Source: Alopecurus myosuroides (taxonomy: Eukaryota > Streptophyta > Magnoliopsida > Poales > Poaceae). From it: DNA of 64,000 nucleotides. The position numbers and the translations under genes are program-made. The number at the start of each line of letters is the position of its first letter. Position 1 is the stretch's first letter. Positions 1 through 11,100 of this stretch are shown here, in pieces. The stretch lies in NCBI GenBank assembly GCA_028641055.1, contig CM054060.1:242820833-242884832 (forward strand), read 5' to 3'. The notes under the pieces were generated by a model. That model worked only from the letters and a program-made list of their open reading frames with translations. It did no database searches and was not told the origin of the DNA.

Positions 1-1
1 G

Positions 2-667
2 GGGGCAATGGTGCGATTCTGCAGAGATAAGCATATCCGACTAGACGTTGCGTCAGTCGCGCACCCTGCCTCCAATGGGCAAGTTGAGAGAGCAAATGGA
101 ATGGTACTGGCAGGCATAAAGCCAAGGCTGATCGAGCCGTTGCTGAAAACACCTGGGTGTTGGCTAGAAGAGTTGCCAGCGGTGTTGTGGAGTCTAAGGA
201 CTACCCCTAACCGGTCAACCGGCTACACGCCATTCTTCTTGGTATACGGGGCTGAGGCCGTGTTGCCAATAGACTTAGAGCATGACTCCCCCCGAGTAGC
301 CCTCTACACTGAGGTGGAGGCGAGAGAAGCTCGAGAAGACGACGTTGACCTGCTTGAAGAAGCAAGAGAGCTGACTCTGTCACGTTCGGCTATCTACCAG
401 CAAAACCTGCGGCGTTATCATAGCCGAAAGGTGAACCCAAGGGTTTTCCGAGAAGGAGACATGGTCCTTAGGCTTGTGCAGCGCACAGCCGGGATGCACA
501 AGTTGTCTCCTCCATGGGAAGGGCCTTTTATTGTGAGCAAAGTGCTGCACAATGATGCGTACTACCTTGTAGATGTGCGCCCGTCACAGGTGAACAGGGC
601 AGATAAAGCTGGAGAGGAAACCAAGCGCCCTTGGAATGTAGCGCTACTTCGTCGCTTTCATTCGTAA
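2..667 (+). CDS. Tat-lineage Ty3/gypsy polyprotein, C-terminal part of integrase (5' end outside window)
   Basis: The frame is open from the first bases of the window, so this is the 3' end of a longer pol gene and the Met at 8 is internal. The HPASNGQVERANG block is the part of the integrase core that holds the catalytic Glu of the D,D-35-E triad; the two Asp residues lie outside the window. Downstream come the usual gypsy landmarks: a W-x-E-x-LP-x-VLW stretch, TPF-x-LVYG-x-EAVLP, and a C-terminal region with W-x-GPF-x-V near residue 175. It ends at TAA 665-667 without a chromodomain, as expected for the Tat branch. The element's antisense gene and 3' LTR follow. No break is seen in the visible part. 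The lineage call also rests on the antisense gene downstream. Confidence 0.9.
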   Translation, partial: GAMVRFCRDKHIRLDVASVAHPASNGQVERANGMVLAGIKPRLIEPLLKTPGCWLEELPAVLWSLRTTPNRSTGYTPFFLVYGAEAVLPIDLEHDSPRVALYTEVEAREAREDDVDLLEEARELTLSRSAIYQQNLRRYHSRKVNPRVFREGDMVLRLVQRTAGMHKLSPPWEGPFIVSKVLHNDAYYLVDVRPSQVNRADKAGEETKRPWNVALLRRFHS

Positions 668-1344
668 GCAAAGATGTGTATGTACCCTCTTATCCGAGTT
701 GAAATTCTACTCTGCAATCTAAAATTGTTCTCGGGGACTGCCCTCGTCCAAAATTGCTCTAAGTGTTTTTTCTTACTCGGCTTTACTGTTTGTCTACTCG
801 GTTGCTCCACTTTAGAACTCATAAGTGTATTGAGTACTGTGTTTAAACCTATATGCCAACTCTTCGACTCTGCTGTCGTCCGAAACCCGGCTTCATGGCG
901 AGCAAGAGAACAAGCAAAAGGTCAATGAGCACACGAAAATCACTAAGGAAGAAAGAGTGCAGGAGCCGAGTAGACTGTTTGTTACTGTTATTCCCTGTTT
1001 TCGCCTTCTCGGCTAAGTGTTGGGCTGCGTTATCATGATGGTTTCTGGCGGCTAAGTATTTGCAACCCTGCTACTCGACTCTTGTGACTCGAATACCAAA
1101 CAAGCGACAAGTCGCGGGTAGAGCAAAGATGAAAGGACAGGGTGAATAAGAAATGCTACTCGGGGACTCGCATGGAAACGCAACTCGGCATTGAGCCATA
1201 GTTGCTCAAAGTTGATTAATATTGAAATAAACAAAGTGGGTATAAAAAATGTGTAGCAAGCACAACAAAGAGAGTATATGACATTTGCTCCCGGCATCCC
1301 GGGGATCTGATAAATATTCAAAGTGAAAAAGATTGCAGGTTGAT
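668..1344 (+). other. Spacer between Tat pol and the end of the antisense gene
   Basis: No convincing coding sequence is seen here. It is non-coding internal sequence of the Tat element, with several copies of the short word TACTCGG/CTACTCGG (for example near 776, 795, 1072 and 1161) that recurs through the element's non-coding parts and its LTR. Short open frames here lack family features. Confidence 0.6.
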
Positions 1345-4300
1345 CTATGATGAGGAAGCAATGTTCTCGGCGCTGGCCTTGGCTGCTGCTTCTTCAGTGG
1401 CAGTCGCGGCGGCTGTTCCCTCGGTGCTTGCAAGGGTGGCGTCCGCTTCCGTCTGGACGGTGGCGGATTCCGTCATCTCGGCAGCTTGCTGGGTGGCTGC
1501 CTGCTCGGAAGTGGCTGTGGCCACCGAGGCGGGATCGGGAGCCGAGGAGGAACCTGCAGCCTGGCCAGGAGGGGGCACCGTGTCATCGAGAGCAGCGCCC
1601 GAGGAGGTGCCAAATTCGAGTTGAGCAGTCTCGATGTGCTCAACCTCCTCGTCGCTACTCGAGACGGCCGTGCCTTTCCGCTTCCCGGCCTTGCCCTCAG
1701 GAGAGTCGAAGAAGCCTTCCAGATCGGAGTCGCCTTCTTCGTCAGCTTCCCCTTCGTCTTCGTCGTCGGTGTCAGGCTCTGGGAGACCATCAATGTAGGT
1801 CTCCGTCTCGGCGCACTCCGCGACCTCGTAGGCAACCTGCTTGCGAGTAGCCACGCAGTCGGGGTCTAGCTCCCACTTGGAGTCATTGCGCTTCCCGCGG
1901 ATGAGCTCCATGTTAAGGTTCTCGTACCAGGATGCGATGCAGAGAAGCATCACATCCGCACCGGCACGGGCTCCCGAAGCGCGCCACTTCTTCAGCTCCT
2001 TCTTCACGTTCTTCAGCTTGAGGGCAAGGCCCTTCATGGACTTGGGCGGAGGATCGTTAGGCCAGAAAAGCTTGTGAAGTTCGAAGCCCTCGTGCATCAG
2101 ATCGGTTCCGAAGCCAGCCAGCTGTTCAAAGTAGCCCTTGAGCACCAGCAGGCTGTCCTCGATCTCGGCTCTGGGATCTGCTGCCTCACCTTTCGCAAGG
2201 CGAGCAGCTCTGATCTTGGCCAGTGTAGGCGCAGTGGGAGATTCAAGATGAGGCCAGATCGCTGAAAAAGCAAACGGAAGCGTCAAAACCAAGAAGAGAA
2301 TAAACGAGTAGAGGAAAATCCGAGAAGAAACGGGACCGAGAAGAAAAGAAGCAGTGAAGAAAAACTTACCAGGCAGTTCGTTGCGCAGCTGCTGCAATTT
2401 CTTCTTCCAGGCTTCCTCGTTAGAGATATGCCTTTCTTGGATCATGCGCAAGCCGTTCATCTGGGCGAAGAGATCAGCGTTGGCCTTCTTCAAGGTTTCA
2501 CATTCCTGCTCAAGGGCCCTTTCCTTGGCTCTGAAAGTGCCCTCGGCCTTGGCCTTCTCGGCGATGGCTCGGTCTCTCTCGGCGCCAATGTTGATGGCAT
2601 CCTGGAGTGCCCGTTGCAGCTGGAGTTGAAGCTTCTCGGTCTCGCTGGCATGGTGGTCCAGCAACACACCAGCTTGCTTGGATAGTTCGTGCTTCAACTC
2701 GTCCGGTTGGACGCACTCTCGGTGTGCTGCGGCAAACACCTTGTGGTCTTCTGCGAAGAGCCAGACAGGATCAGGACGAGAAGCAATGAAGACATGGATT
2801 CAAGACTAAGCCAAGTGGGCGACAAACTCACCATCTAGCCGTTTGATGGTGGCTTCGGCATTTTGCACGAAAGCACGGCATTTGCTGTGCTCCTCGGCAA
2901 GGCTCTTCAGTTTCTCTGCAGAGAAGAAAGGTTAGCACAAAAGAAAGCATAAGCGAGCGTAAACACAAAACGCACGAATCGCGCAGCTAAAAGTGTACCT
3001 TGCACTTCGGCCAGCTGCTGAGTGCTGGCATTGGCATCTTTGCTGGCGGCCTCTGCAGCTGCCTTTTCCTTCTCCAAAGCAGCAATGCGCCGCCTGGCGA
3101 TGGAATGGTTCCAGAGGAGATGGCGGTACAGATTAGTCCGTTTTAGGACGCTGTCCTGAGAAGCGAGAAGAAGAAGAAAGTTAGATAAAGCAGATAAGAT
3201 TCAACCCGAGTAGGAGGCTACTCGGAGAGTATCCACCTACTCGGCTAGAATCTCGGGGACTGGGAGTGATGGAAAGGAACAGAAAGGCGAATGAAAGAGA
3301 AGCAAATTCAACTCGGAAAATTCAACTCGGAAAAGATAAGGAGAACTTACTGCGTAGGCCTGCTCGACGTCCTCGGCGTTCTTGCGATGCAGGAACATCT
3401 TGGCGGCGAGGGTCGCGGTCTCGGTGGAGACGGTCATGGGCTTGTGTCCCAGGTCGACCTTGTTCCAATCCACGCGCATGTGGTCGAGGCCGCCAAGGGA
3501 GAGACCATGCCACTTCTCCACGCCGAGAACCTTGCTGTCCCATTTGGCGTCGATGAAGCCGACTGTGTCCAGTACCTGCTCAAGGCCTTTGGATGTTATG
3601 GGTTTGTCTTGGACTCCACGAGAAGCAATATTGGCAGTCTGTTGTTGGCTTGGATCTGGAGGAGGGGAGTTCATGGCAACGGCCTTCCTTCCATGCTGGA
3701 TAGCTAAGGCTTTGTCCTGAGGAGGGAAGCCGATTGAGTGCTGGTGGCTCACCTCAATCATGTATTCTGGGTAGCAGGGCTGGCCAGCGGCGCGAGCATC
3801 CGCCGAGAGCGCGGCGGGAATTGGGCCGGACTCACGGATCACGAGTGCCCCACCTGAGGTTGGTGGCGGCACTTGGTCTCTGGCTCGCTTCTTCGCCCTC
3901 TCCTTCTCGGCCCGCAGCTTCTCGGGGTCTGCGACCTTCTTCCCGGCAGCTATGGCCTTCGCCTTCTCGGCGGCTTCCTTCTCTGCCTTGGCCTTCTTGG
4001 CGGCTTCTCTCTCCGCCTTGGCCTTCTCCGCAGCTTCTTTCTCGGCTGCCCTTCTGTCAACCTCGCTCCTCAGAGCGTCCAGGGCGGCTTGCTGCCTGGT
4101 TACTCGCCCGGCAGGGGAGTTAGGTGCATCCTTGGGTTGCGGAGACAAGGAGGAGCTGGGCGGTGTAGGGCCTTGTGCGGTGGGTGGCGCCGCAGATCCA
4201 TCGCCCTGGGCAGCTCCTGGCAGGGATCTGCTCGGTGCATCACCTTGCTGCACGTCGCTCAGTGGATCGGCACTGGTTGGGGTGGCGTCCATGGCGGTGG

Positions 4301-6420
4301 CGGTTTCCACTCGCTGCTCAGTGGCAAGGTGACCTTGCGCAGCAGCCCCTGTGGTCGGCTGCTCTTGCTCTGCTTCTGGGCGCTCCTCGGCGGCGCTGTC
4401 TTGCATATCTCGGTCCTGGTTCTCCTCGACATTGCTAGCCGGAGGAGAAGGGGGTCTTTCCTGGCGGACGGTAGCGTCCTGTGCCGCTGGTTCGGCCGCT
4501 GCTCTTTGTGCATCAGTTGCCTGCGGATTGGCAGCGGCAGCACGGGCGGTGTGGTCCTCGTCATCATCAAGATTGATGAGAGGCACTGGTGTTTCCTTAG
4601 CTTGGCCGGACGCGAGAGCTGCGTCCGCATTCATGGGAGGTCTGTAGAGTGGGAAGAAACCAGAAGTTAGAAAAGATCTGAGGAGAATAGTACAGCGGGA
4701 GAAGGGAAGCAACCGGGAAGAGGGCTTACGCGGTGGTGGACTTGAGCTCTCGCCTGGACTTCTTCACTACCACCTTCTTCTCGGTGGGCTTTTTCCTCTT
4801 GGCAGGAGGTGCTGGTGCCCCACTGCCGGTCCGTTTGCGGGTCTCAGGAGCGGCGACGGACAGAGGCTTGGCGGCTAGGGGCGCCGCGCCCTCATTCTCG
4901 CCTTCGTCCTCGTCATCCTTCTCCGCGGCACCTTCATCTGAAAATACAAGAGAGAGGGGAAGGAGTCAGAAACAGCAATCAAGGAATTGGTCCTTCTCGG
5001 AAGCAATCAAATTGAAAGTGAACTTACCATCAAAGTCCTCATCGGACCAGGTGCGGAGAGCGTCCCGCTTGTCAGCAACGGGGGAGCGAGAAGGGTTGGA
5101 CTGCTCCGCGACATCATGAGAAGGCACATCGTCCTCCTCACGATCAGCAGTCCAGTTGCTCTCGAAGACATCGTTGCTCTCGATGAGCTGGCGCGTGAGA
5201 ACCTGAAAACCAGAAAAAGATCACAGACTGGCCGAGTACCAGGAAGAAATCCTACCCGGATGGGCGTGCAGGTACAAAGCACACAAAGCCTAGGCAATGT
5301 ACTAAGCATGTTTGCGGGAGGGAATTACTCGGAAGGGCGTGCAGGTCTAAAGCACATCAAGCCTAGGAGTTATTCTCGAATAGGCTACCCGGCAAGGCGT
5401 GCAAGCACGAAGCACATTAAGCCTACGCAACCCGGCTAAGTATCCTATTCGGTGCAGAAGGCGATCGCTACTAGCGGCAAGGGAAGGATTTGGCTAGTCG
5501 GAAAGTAATGCAGAGAAAGAAAAGCGTACCCGCTCAATCGGCTTCGTACGGCTGTACGGGGTAAACCCGTACTGCCAGTGGTCGCCAAGGCTTGTCGTCA
5601 TGATGTTCCTGGCGTGCAGAGGAACATCGATGTTGTCGATCTCGACGGTGGTGGTCCTGGTGCAGTCGCGGGGGCCTCCCATGTAACACATGAGATGGCT
5701 GCGCTCCTGCAAAGGCAGCACTCGCCGCTGGATCCAGCACGCCACTGGATCGTCATTCTTGAGGCCTTGCGCCTTCAGCCAGCTGAGGCGATCCTCCATC
5801 TCGATGGCGTCGTCGTCGTTGACGGGCTTGTGCTTCCAGTACAAGCCGATTGGAGCGCGGTTGCTCCAAACCGGCAGGTTGATGCGGTCATCTAGTCGGG
5901 CTCCTTCCGCGGCGGCAACATTCTTGACGTAGAGGAACGTCTTCTGCCAGAGCTTGACGGAGTCCAGCCCCTTGACGCGGGGGTGGTTCGTCCCGGACCG
6001 CTGCACCATCATGGCGCAGCCGGTGTCCGTGGCGCGGGCGTTGCCCGCGGAGTCCTTCTTCCCGGTAGATTGTTGGCGCAGGTGGAAATACCTGAGCCAT
6101 GTCTCCCATGTGGGCCGGACGCCGAGGAAGGCCTCGCAGACCACGGCGTGGTAGGCGAGGGAGACGACGGCGTTGGGGGGAAGGTGGTGCATCTGGATGC
6201 CGAAGTGGTTGAGGAAGTTCCTCAGGAAGTCGGAGGCGGGCAGTCCGAAGCCGCGCTCGAAGTGCGACATGAACACCACCCGCTCTCCCTCCCGCGGAGT
6301 GGGCACGAGCTCGCTGCCTGGAGCCCGGCACTCCACGCCGGGAGGCACCCGCCGGGTGTTGACGAGCCACGCGCAGTCCTCAGCCGTGACGGAGGAACCG
6401 GCCCAGCCAGCCTTGGCCAT
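1345..6420 (-). CDS. Antisense eight-exon gene of the Tat element (putative gypsy-type transposon / Transposase_28-like N-terminus)
   Basis: On the minus strand I can place eight exons with GT-AG borders: 6420-5530, 5202-5028, 4937-4730, 4641-3351, 3155-2999, 2915-2832, 2750-2370 and 2261-1345. All junctions keep frame (phases 0,1,2,0,1,1,1), giving about 1367 codons without a stop. The start Met at 6420 begins MAKAGWAGSS. The first exon resembles the grass 'putative gypsy type transposon' domain (PF04195 style): an FERGFGLP block, then a YHAVVCEAFLGV stretch. The middle is low-complexity, rich in Ala, Glu, Lys and Pro, with a Lys/Glu/Ala coiled-coil-like run in exon 4. Exons 5-7 look like a continuous coiled coil. 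Exon 8 has a conserved-looking core (GYFEQLAGFG, LHKLFWPNDPPPK) and an acidic tail. Antisense genes in this place are known in Tat elements such as Grande and RIRE2 relatives. Function is unknown. A role as regulator or structural partner is inference. Confidence 0.78.
5252..5440. repeat. Three imperfect direct repeats inside intron 1 of the antisense gene
   Basis: A block of roughly 60 bp recurs three times, near 5265, 5336 and 5396. Each copy has the pattern GGCGTGCA(G/A)G followed by an AAGCACA core and AAGCCTA. The copies are diverged. They lie wholly in the intron between antisense exons 1 and 2. Tandem repeats in the non-coding parts of Tat elements are common. Confidence 0.7.
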
Positions 6421-6584
6421 TGCTGCGGGTGGGGTGAGTGAGAGGTGTTGAAGGATTTGGTGGAGAGATTGGTTTCACGGCGGCGCGAGAGCTTGCGCGG
6501 CGGCGGAGAGCACTGTGGCGGAGAAGCGCAGGAGACGAAGGAGGAAAAGTGCGAGGAAGGGGAAAAGGAAATTGCCAGGGAGGT

Positions 6585-6592
6585 ATTTATAT
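6585..6592 (-). promoter_or_regulatory. Candidate TATA box of the antisense gene
   Basis: The plus strand reads TATTTATA, i.e. TATAAATA on the minus strand, about 165 bases upstream of the antisense ATG at 6420. Position and sequence fit a plant core promoter; no other promoter element was recognised. Confidence 0.45.
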
Positions 6593-6914
6593 CTCCTCTG
6601 CGGATCTTCCGTTACCATCGTGGGAGTGGGATCAATTGTGGCGTGTGGTGGATCCTGTGGCCGGTTAGAAACGCACACAAGCGCAGGTTGCGCGCGTAAC
6701 GGCCGCATTGGATCCCACCACCGAATCGTGGCCAATAACTGCACTTGATGGGACACGACGGCCGGTGGGCCCACTGCGTGAAAACTGGACGCGTGGCAGG
6801 TCGTGTCCTGGGCAACGAAACGACAAGGTCTTGGATGCTTGACACGTGGGCAGTTGCTGCGCGAAGGGCTGGATTGTGCTCTGTGCCGCAACGGCTCGAT
6901 TCCAGAAAATTCTC

Positions 6915-7060
6915 TAAGTCTTTTTACTCGGCTACAGAGTAGAAAGCAAGTGATGCTTGGAAGAGAGGAAACCCAAGATACTTTGCATAAGTCTTTTTAC
7001 TCGGCTACGGAGTAGAAAGCAAGTGGTACTCGGAAGAGAGAACAATCAAGGTACTTTCTA
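6915..7060. repeat. 73-bp tandem duplication near the Tat 3' LTR
   Basis: The block starting TAAGTCTTTTTACTCGGCTA at 6915 is repeated from 6988 with one visible change in its first 35 bases (ACAGAG versus ACGGAG), giving a period of 73. It lies in the non-coding strip before the polypurine tract. Confidence 0.75.
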
Positions 7061-7170
7061 GACAGCTACTCGGAAGTTCTTCTCGGCATCTTGAGGTTCA
7101 AGGGCTGAGATGCAAAGATTGGTTTTTAAGCTGGATGAGCCTAGTGAACAAGTTCGCAAGACTCAACCAG

Positions 7171-7183
7171 CTTCGGGGACTGC
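7171..7183 (+). promoter_or_regulatory. Polypurine tract region of the Tat element
   Basis: The purine-rich CTTCGGGGAC stretch sits directly before the LTR start at 7184, where plus-strand DNA synthesis would be primed. The tract is short, as is typical of this branch. Confidence 0.6.
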
Positions 7184-8103
7184 TGTCGGGGGGTTACCCC
7201 CGAGTAGGGTAAAGACAGGTGGTAAAGGCAGCTTACAGAAGGGAGGTTTGGTCGAGTAGCCGACTACCTGGTACTCGCTACCCGGTCGACTGCTACTCGG
7301 TCTCACCTCAAGATGACCAGAAGGAGAAATCAAGCAAGTTCAATCCTTTCGAGTAGAAGGTTGATCCGAGTACAATTGGCGGGAACAATTGGCGGGAACC
7401 TACTCGGCCAGAAAGTCAAAGGAGCCGTTCTGACACAGGATCCCGCGTATCCTGGGTCCGTACTTGGCGGCATGCGAACTACTGTTCATTTGGGGACGAC
7501 GTGCCTGACAGTGACAGCATGGGAGCATGCTGTGGCAGGATATGGGGGGTCTACTCTGTGCCTAGGTACAGTGTTAGCCGCCTGTCCCCTAGTTTTGCCC
7601 AACGACTTTCCGGATGAAGCCAAGGCTGGGAGCCAAAGCTGTCAGCGGGAACCCGGAAGAAGGACAGTGTGCACACTATGTCGACACTTGTTCGTATTTG
7701 GACGTATCCGTCTGGGCATCGTGTATATAAGGTGCCCAGCCGCCTCCTGCGCGAGGCAGACACGAACGGCACGGCTCATACGCTATCACACACAACGCTC
7801 TCATCCTAGGAACCCTAAGTTCTTGACCTAGCTCTACTCGGAGAAGAGCGAGAGGCTACTCGGTAGAGATATCTTTTGTACTGTGGCTACTCGGAGAAAC
7901 ATCATAATACACATAGAGAGGCAGGAGTAGGGGTTTTACCTCCTCACGAGGGCCCTGAACCTGGGTAGATCGTGTTGTTTGCAGTATATTGTTCTTACCT
8001 CACGCGTCTACTCGTCGCGTGATCCCTCCCCGAATACCTCCAGCGTCCATCGTCCCCACAACTTTAGCCATCCTATGGCATCTGCCGTGACACCACCACG
8101 ACA
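7184..8103 (+). repeat. 3' LTR of the Tat-lineage element (920 bp)
   Basis: It begins TGTCG and ends CGACA, a perfect terminal inverted repeat. It follows a polypurine tract and stops exactly where the sequence of element A resumes (GAAGGCATTCCTCCC from 8104). The matching 5' LTR and the second copy of the target duplication (expected GAAGG) lie left of the window. Inside are a TATA box at 7724 and many copies of CTACTCGG. Its insertion removed the last integrase part, chromodomain and 3' LTR of A from this window. Confidence 0.88.
7724..7730 (+). promoter_or_regulatory. TATA box in the Tat LTR
   Basis: TATATAA lies about 540 bases into the LTR and is followed by GC-rich sequence in which transcription would begin about 30 bases on. 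This is the expected core promoter marking the U3/R border. Confidence 0.7.
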
Positions 8104-11100
8104 GAAGGCATTCCTCCCATTTCATGCCAAAGGAGAGACCACATGCTCTGAGCATATCCTCGAGAATCTGATTGACTCTTTCGACTTGCCCTTGAGACTG
8201 AGGATGGTAAGCTGTGCTGAACAGAAGTTTGGTGCCCAATGCTTCTTGAAAACTCTTCCAGAAATGCGAAGTGAATATACTTCCACGGTCTGAGCTTATT
8301 TCCAATGGAACACCATGAAGAGGAACAATCTTTGTTGTGTAGAGCTCTGCTAACTGGCTAGCTGAGATTGTTTCTTTGACAGCAAAGAAGTGAGCTACCT
8401 TAGTGAGCCGATCAATAACAACGAAGATTGCATCGTTGCCCTTCTTGGACTTTGGAAACCCAGTGACGAAGTCCATTTCAATCATGTCCCACTTCCACTC
8501 AGGAATTTTCAGAGGTTGGAGTAGACCGGCTGTTTTCTGATGGACTGCCTTAACACGTTGACAAACGTCGCATTCAGAAACGTATTGAGCAATTTCACGT
8601 TTCATGCCAGACCACCAATACAGTGTCTTAAGATCCAGGTACATCTTTGTACTTCCAGGGTGGATGGAGAGAGGAGTTTCATGAGCCTCCTTGAGAATCA
8701 CATCTTTGAGACTTTGAATTTGAGGAACTGCAATGCGTCCTTCGAAGAACACCGTTCCCTTGTCATCAATTGAGAAGCACTGATACTTCACATTGCCTGC
8801 TTTGATGTTATTTGCGATCTTCTTGATCTCAACATCACGAAGTTGTTCAGAACGAATCTTGTCCTCGAGAGTTGGACTGGCTGTCAAGTTCGCAAGATAA
8901 CCTTCAGGAACAAGACCAAGGTTCAGCTTCTGGAATTCTTCATGAAGTGGAGGTTGGCTTTCCATGATCATGAGATTATTGCAATATGACTTGCGACTGA
9001 GAGCATCGGCCATAACATTAGCCTTGCCTGGAGTGTAAGAAATGGTAAGTTCGAATTCTTTGATCTTTTCAATCCATCTCCTTTGCCTGAGGTTTAGATC
9101 TGGCTGAGTGAAGATGTATTTCAGACTCTTATGATCGGAAAAGATTTCAGTGCGATTACCCAACAAGTATTGCCTCCATTTCTTGAGGGCAAACACAACT
9201 GCTGCAAGTTCTAGATCATGAGTGGGATAGTTTTGCTCATGTGCATTCAACTGACGTGAAACATAAGCCACAACTTGACGTTCTTGCATAAGAACTGCAC
9301 CTAGACCTTGTTGAGAAGCATCACAGAATATCTGGAAAGGTTTGGTAGTATCTGGGCCAACCAGAACTGGTGTAGAAGTGAGTTTAGTCTTGAGGAGGTT
9401 GAAACTTTCATCACATTGTGGAGACCAAACGAACTTATTGTCCTTCTTTGTGAGATCAGTGAGAAGTTTGGCAATCTTTGAGAAGTTTTGGACGAAGCGA
9501 CGACAATAGCTAGCCAAGCCAAGAAAACTTCTGACTTGCTTCACCGTCTTAGGAGGTTTCCAATCAACAATTGCCTTAACCTTTTCTGGATCAATGGCTA
9601 TGCCCTTGGCAGAGATGACATGACCAAGATAAGCAACTTCTGGAATCCAGAATTCACATTTGGAGAACTTGGCATATAGACGATGCTCGCGAAGTTTCAT
9701 GAGAGTGAGACGAAGATGTTCTCCATGCTCTTCCTCGGATTTTGAGTAGACAAGAATATCATCAAGATATACCACAACGAACTTGTCGAGGTATTCATGG
9801 AAGACAGAATTCATGAGTCTAGAGAATGTCGCCGGTGCATTGGTGAGACCAAAGGACATGAAAGTGTATTCATATAGACCGTACCGAGTGGTGAAAGCTG
9901 TCTTAGGAATATCTTCCTTTCTGATCTTTATCTGATGGTAACCCATCCTCAAATCCAACTTTGAGAATATTGAGGCTCCAGCAAGTTGATCAAAAAGATC
10001 ATCGATACGAGGAATTGGATACTTGTTTTTGATGGTTTTCTCGTTGAGAGGACGATAGTCAACCACGAGTCTCTTTGTTTGATCCTTCTTCGCAACGAAC
10101 AGAGTTGGGCAACCCCAAGCCGAGGAACTAGGTTGAATGTAACCTTTCTCCATGTACATATCGATTTGCTCCTTCAACAACTTCAGTTCAGGAGGAGCTA
10201 TCTTGTATGGATGCTTAGAGATTGGAGCAGTGCCTGGTTCAAGTTCGATCACGAACTCAACAGCTCTGTCAGGAGGCATTCCTGGCAATTCTTCTGGAAA
10301 GACATCAGGGAATTCACAAACCACCGGAATAGTTTCAATAGATGGTAGAGGATTTGCATTGAGAGTGTAGAGTTGAGCAACTGGATTTTCAGCATGGAAG
10401 TAGACTATCTGGCCAGAAGGGTGTGTGATTTTGACAGACTTAGCAGGACAATCAATGACTGCTTTGTTGGCTACCAACCAATCCATCCCAAGGATGACAT
10501 CAATATCTGAAGAGTGGAGAGCTATCAGAGATGCCTGGAATGGTAGGTTTCCAATTGTGATCTCGATGTTCTGGCCAACTTTATTGCTTTGCCAGCTAGA
10601 TCCCGGTGATTTCACTAGGAGAGGGATAGACAACTGTTCGAAGTTGATTCCACTGTTGTTTGCAAAGCATTGAGAGATGAAAGAGTGTGAAGCACCAGAA
10701 TCGAACAATACTTTAGCACGAAACGAGTTCACAAGAAGTGTGCCCATTACAACCTCTGGAGATTCTTCTGCTCCTTGGGCCTTGACATGGTTCACCCTCA
10801 CAGTTCTCAAGACAGACTTGTTCCTATTGCGGGGCCTAGGCGAAGGAGTGTGTACCACCACATGATTGACCTTAGAGATAGGTAGTGATGGTAGCTTGTT
10901 CTGCGGGCACTTGTAGGAGTAGTGTCCTGATAGACCGCACTTGAAGCACGTATTAGCAGAACGAGGAGCTGTTGGACTTGGCTGAGATGGAGCACCTCCT
11001 GAAGATACCACTGGGGTGGGAGGGAGGGCAAGAAATCCTGCCGGGCTTGGCAAGCAGATGGGCGGTGTTGTAGTGGTATATGGAACCCAAACTCTTCGTT

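Larger units (their letters stand above)
6421..7170. other. Tat element region between the antisense start codon and the 3' LTR; probable antisense promoter/leader
   Basis: No supported ORF. For a gene read leftwards this stretch is upstream of the start codon at 6420, so it should hold that gene's promoter and leader. On the minus strand the word TATAAATA lies at about 6585-6592, roughly 165 bases before the start codon, a plausible TATA box. Its use is not shown by the sequence alone. Confidence 0.5.

Noticed and set aside
1052..2077. Plus-strand ORFs opposite the antisense gene (also 3266-4670, 5578-6441)
   Set aside because: They are shadows of the eight-exon minus-strand gene, whose phases and splice sites are consistent; the plus-strand frames have no domain and overlap one another.
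8000..8103. Extension of the element A open frame into the Tat LTR as a fusion protein
   Set aside because: The junction at 8103/8104 is the end of an LTR with a TGTCG/CGACA terminus; the last 34 codons are chance read-through with no domain.
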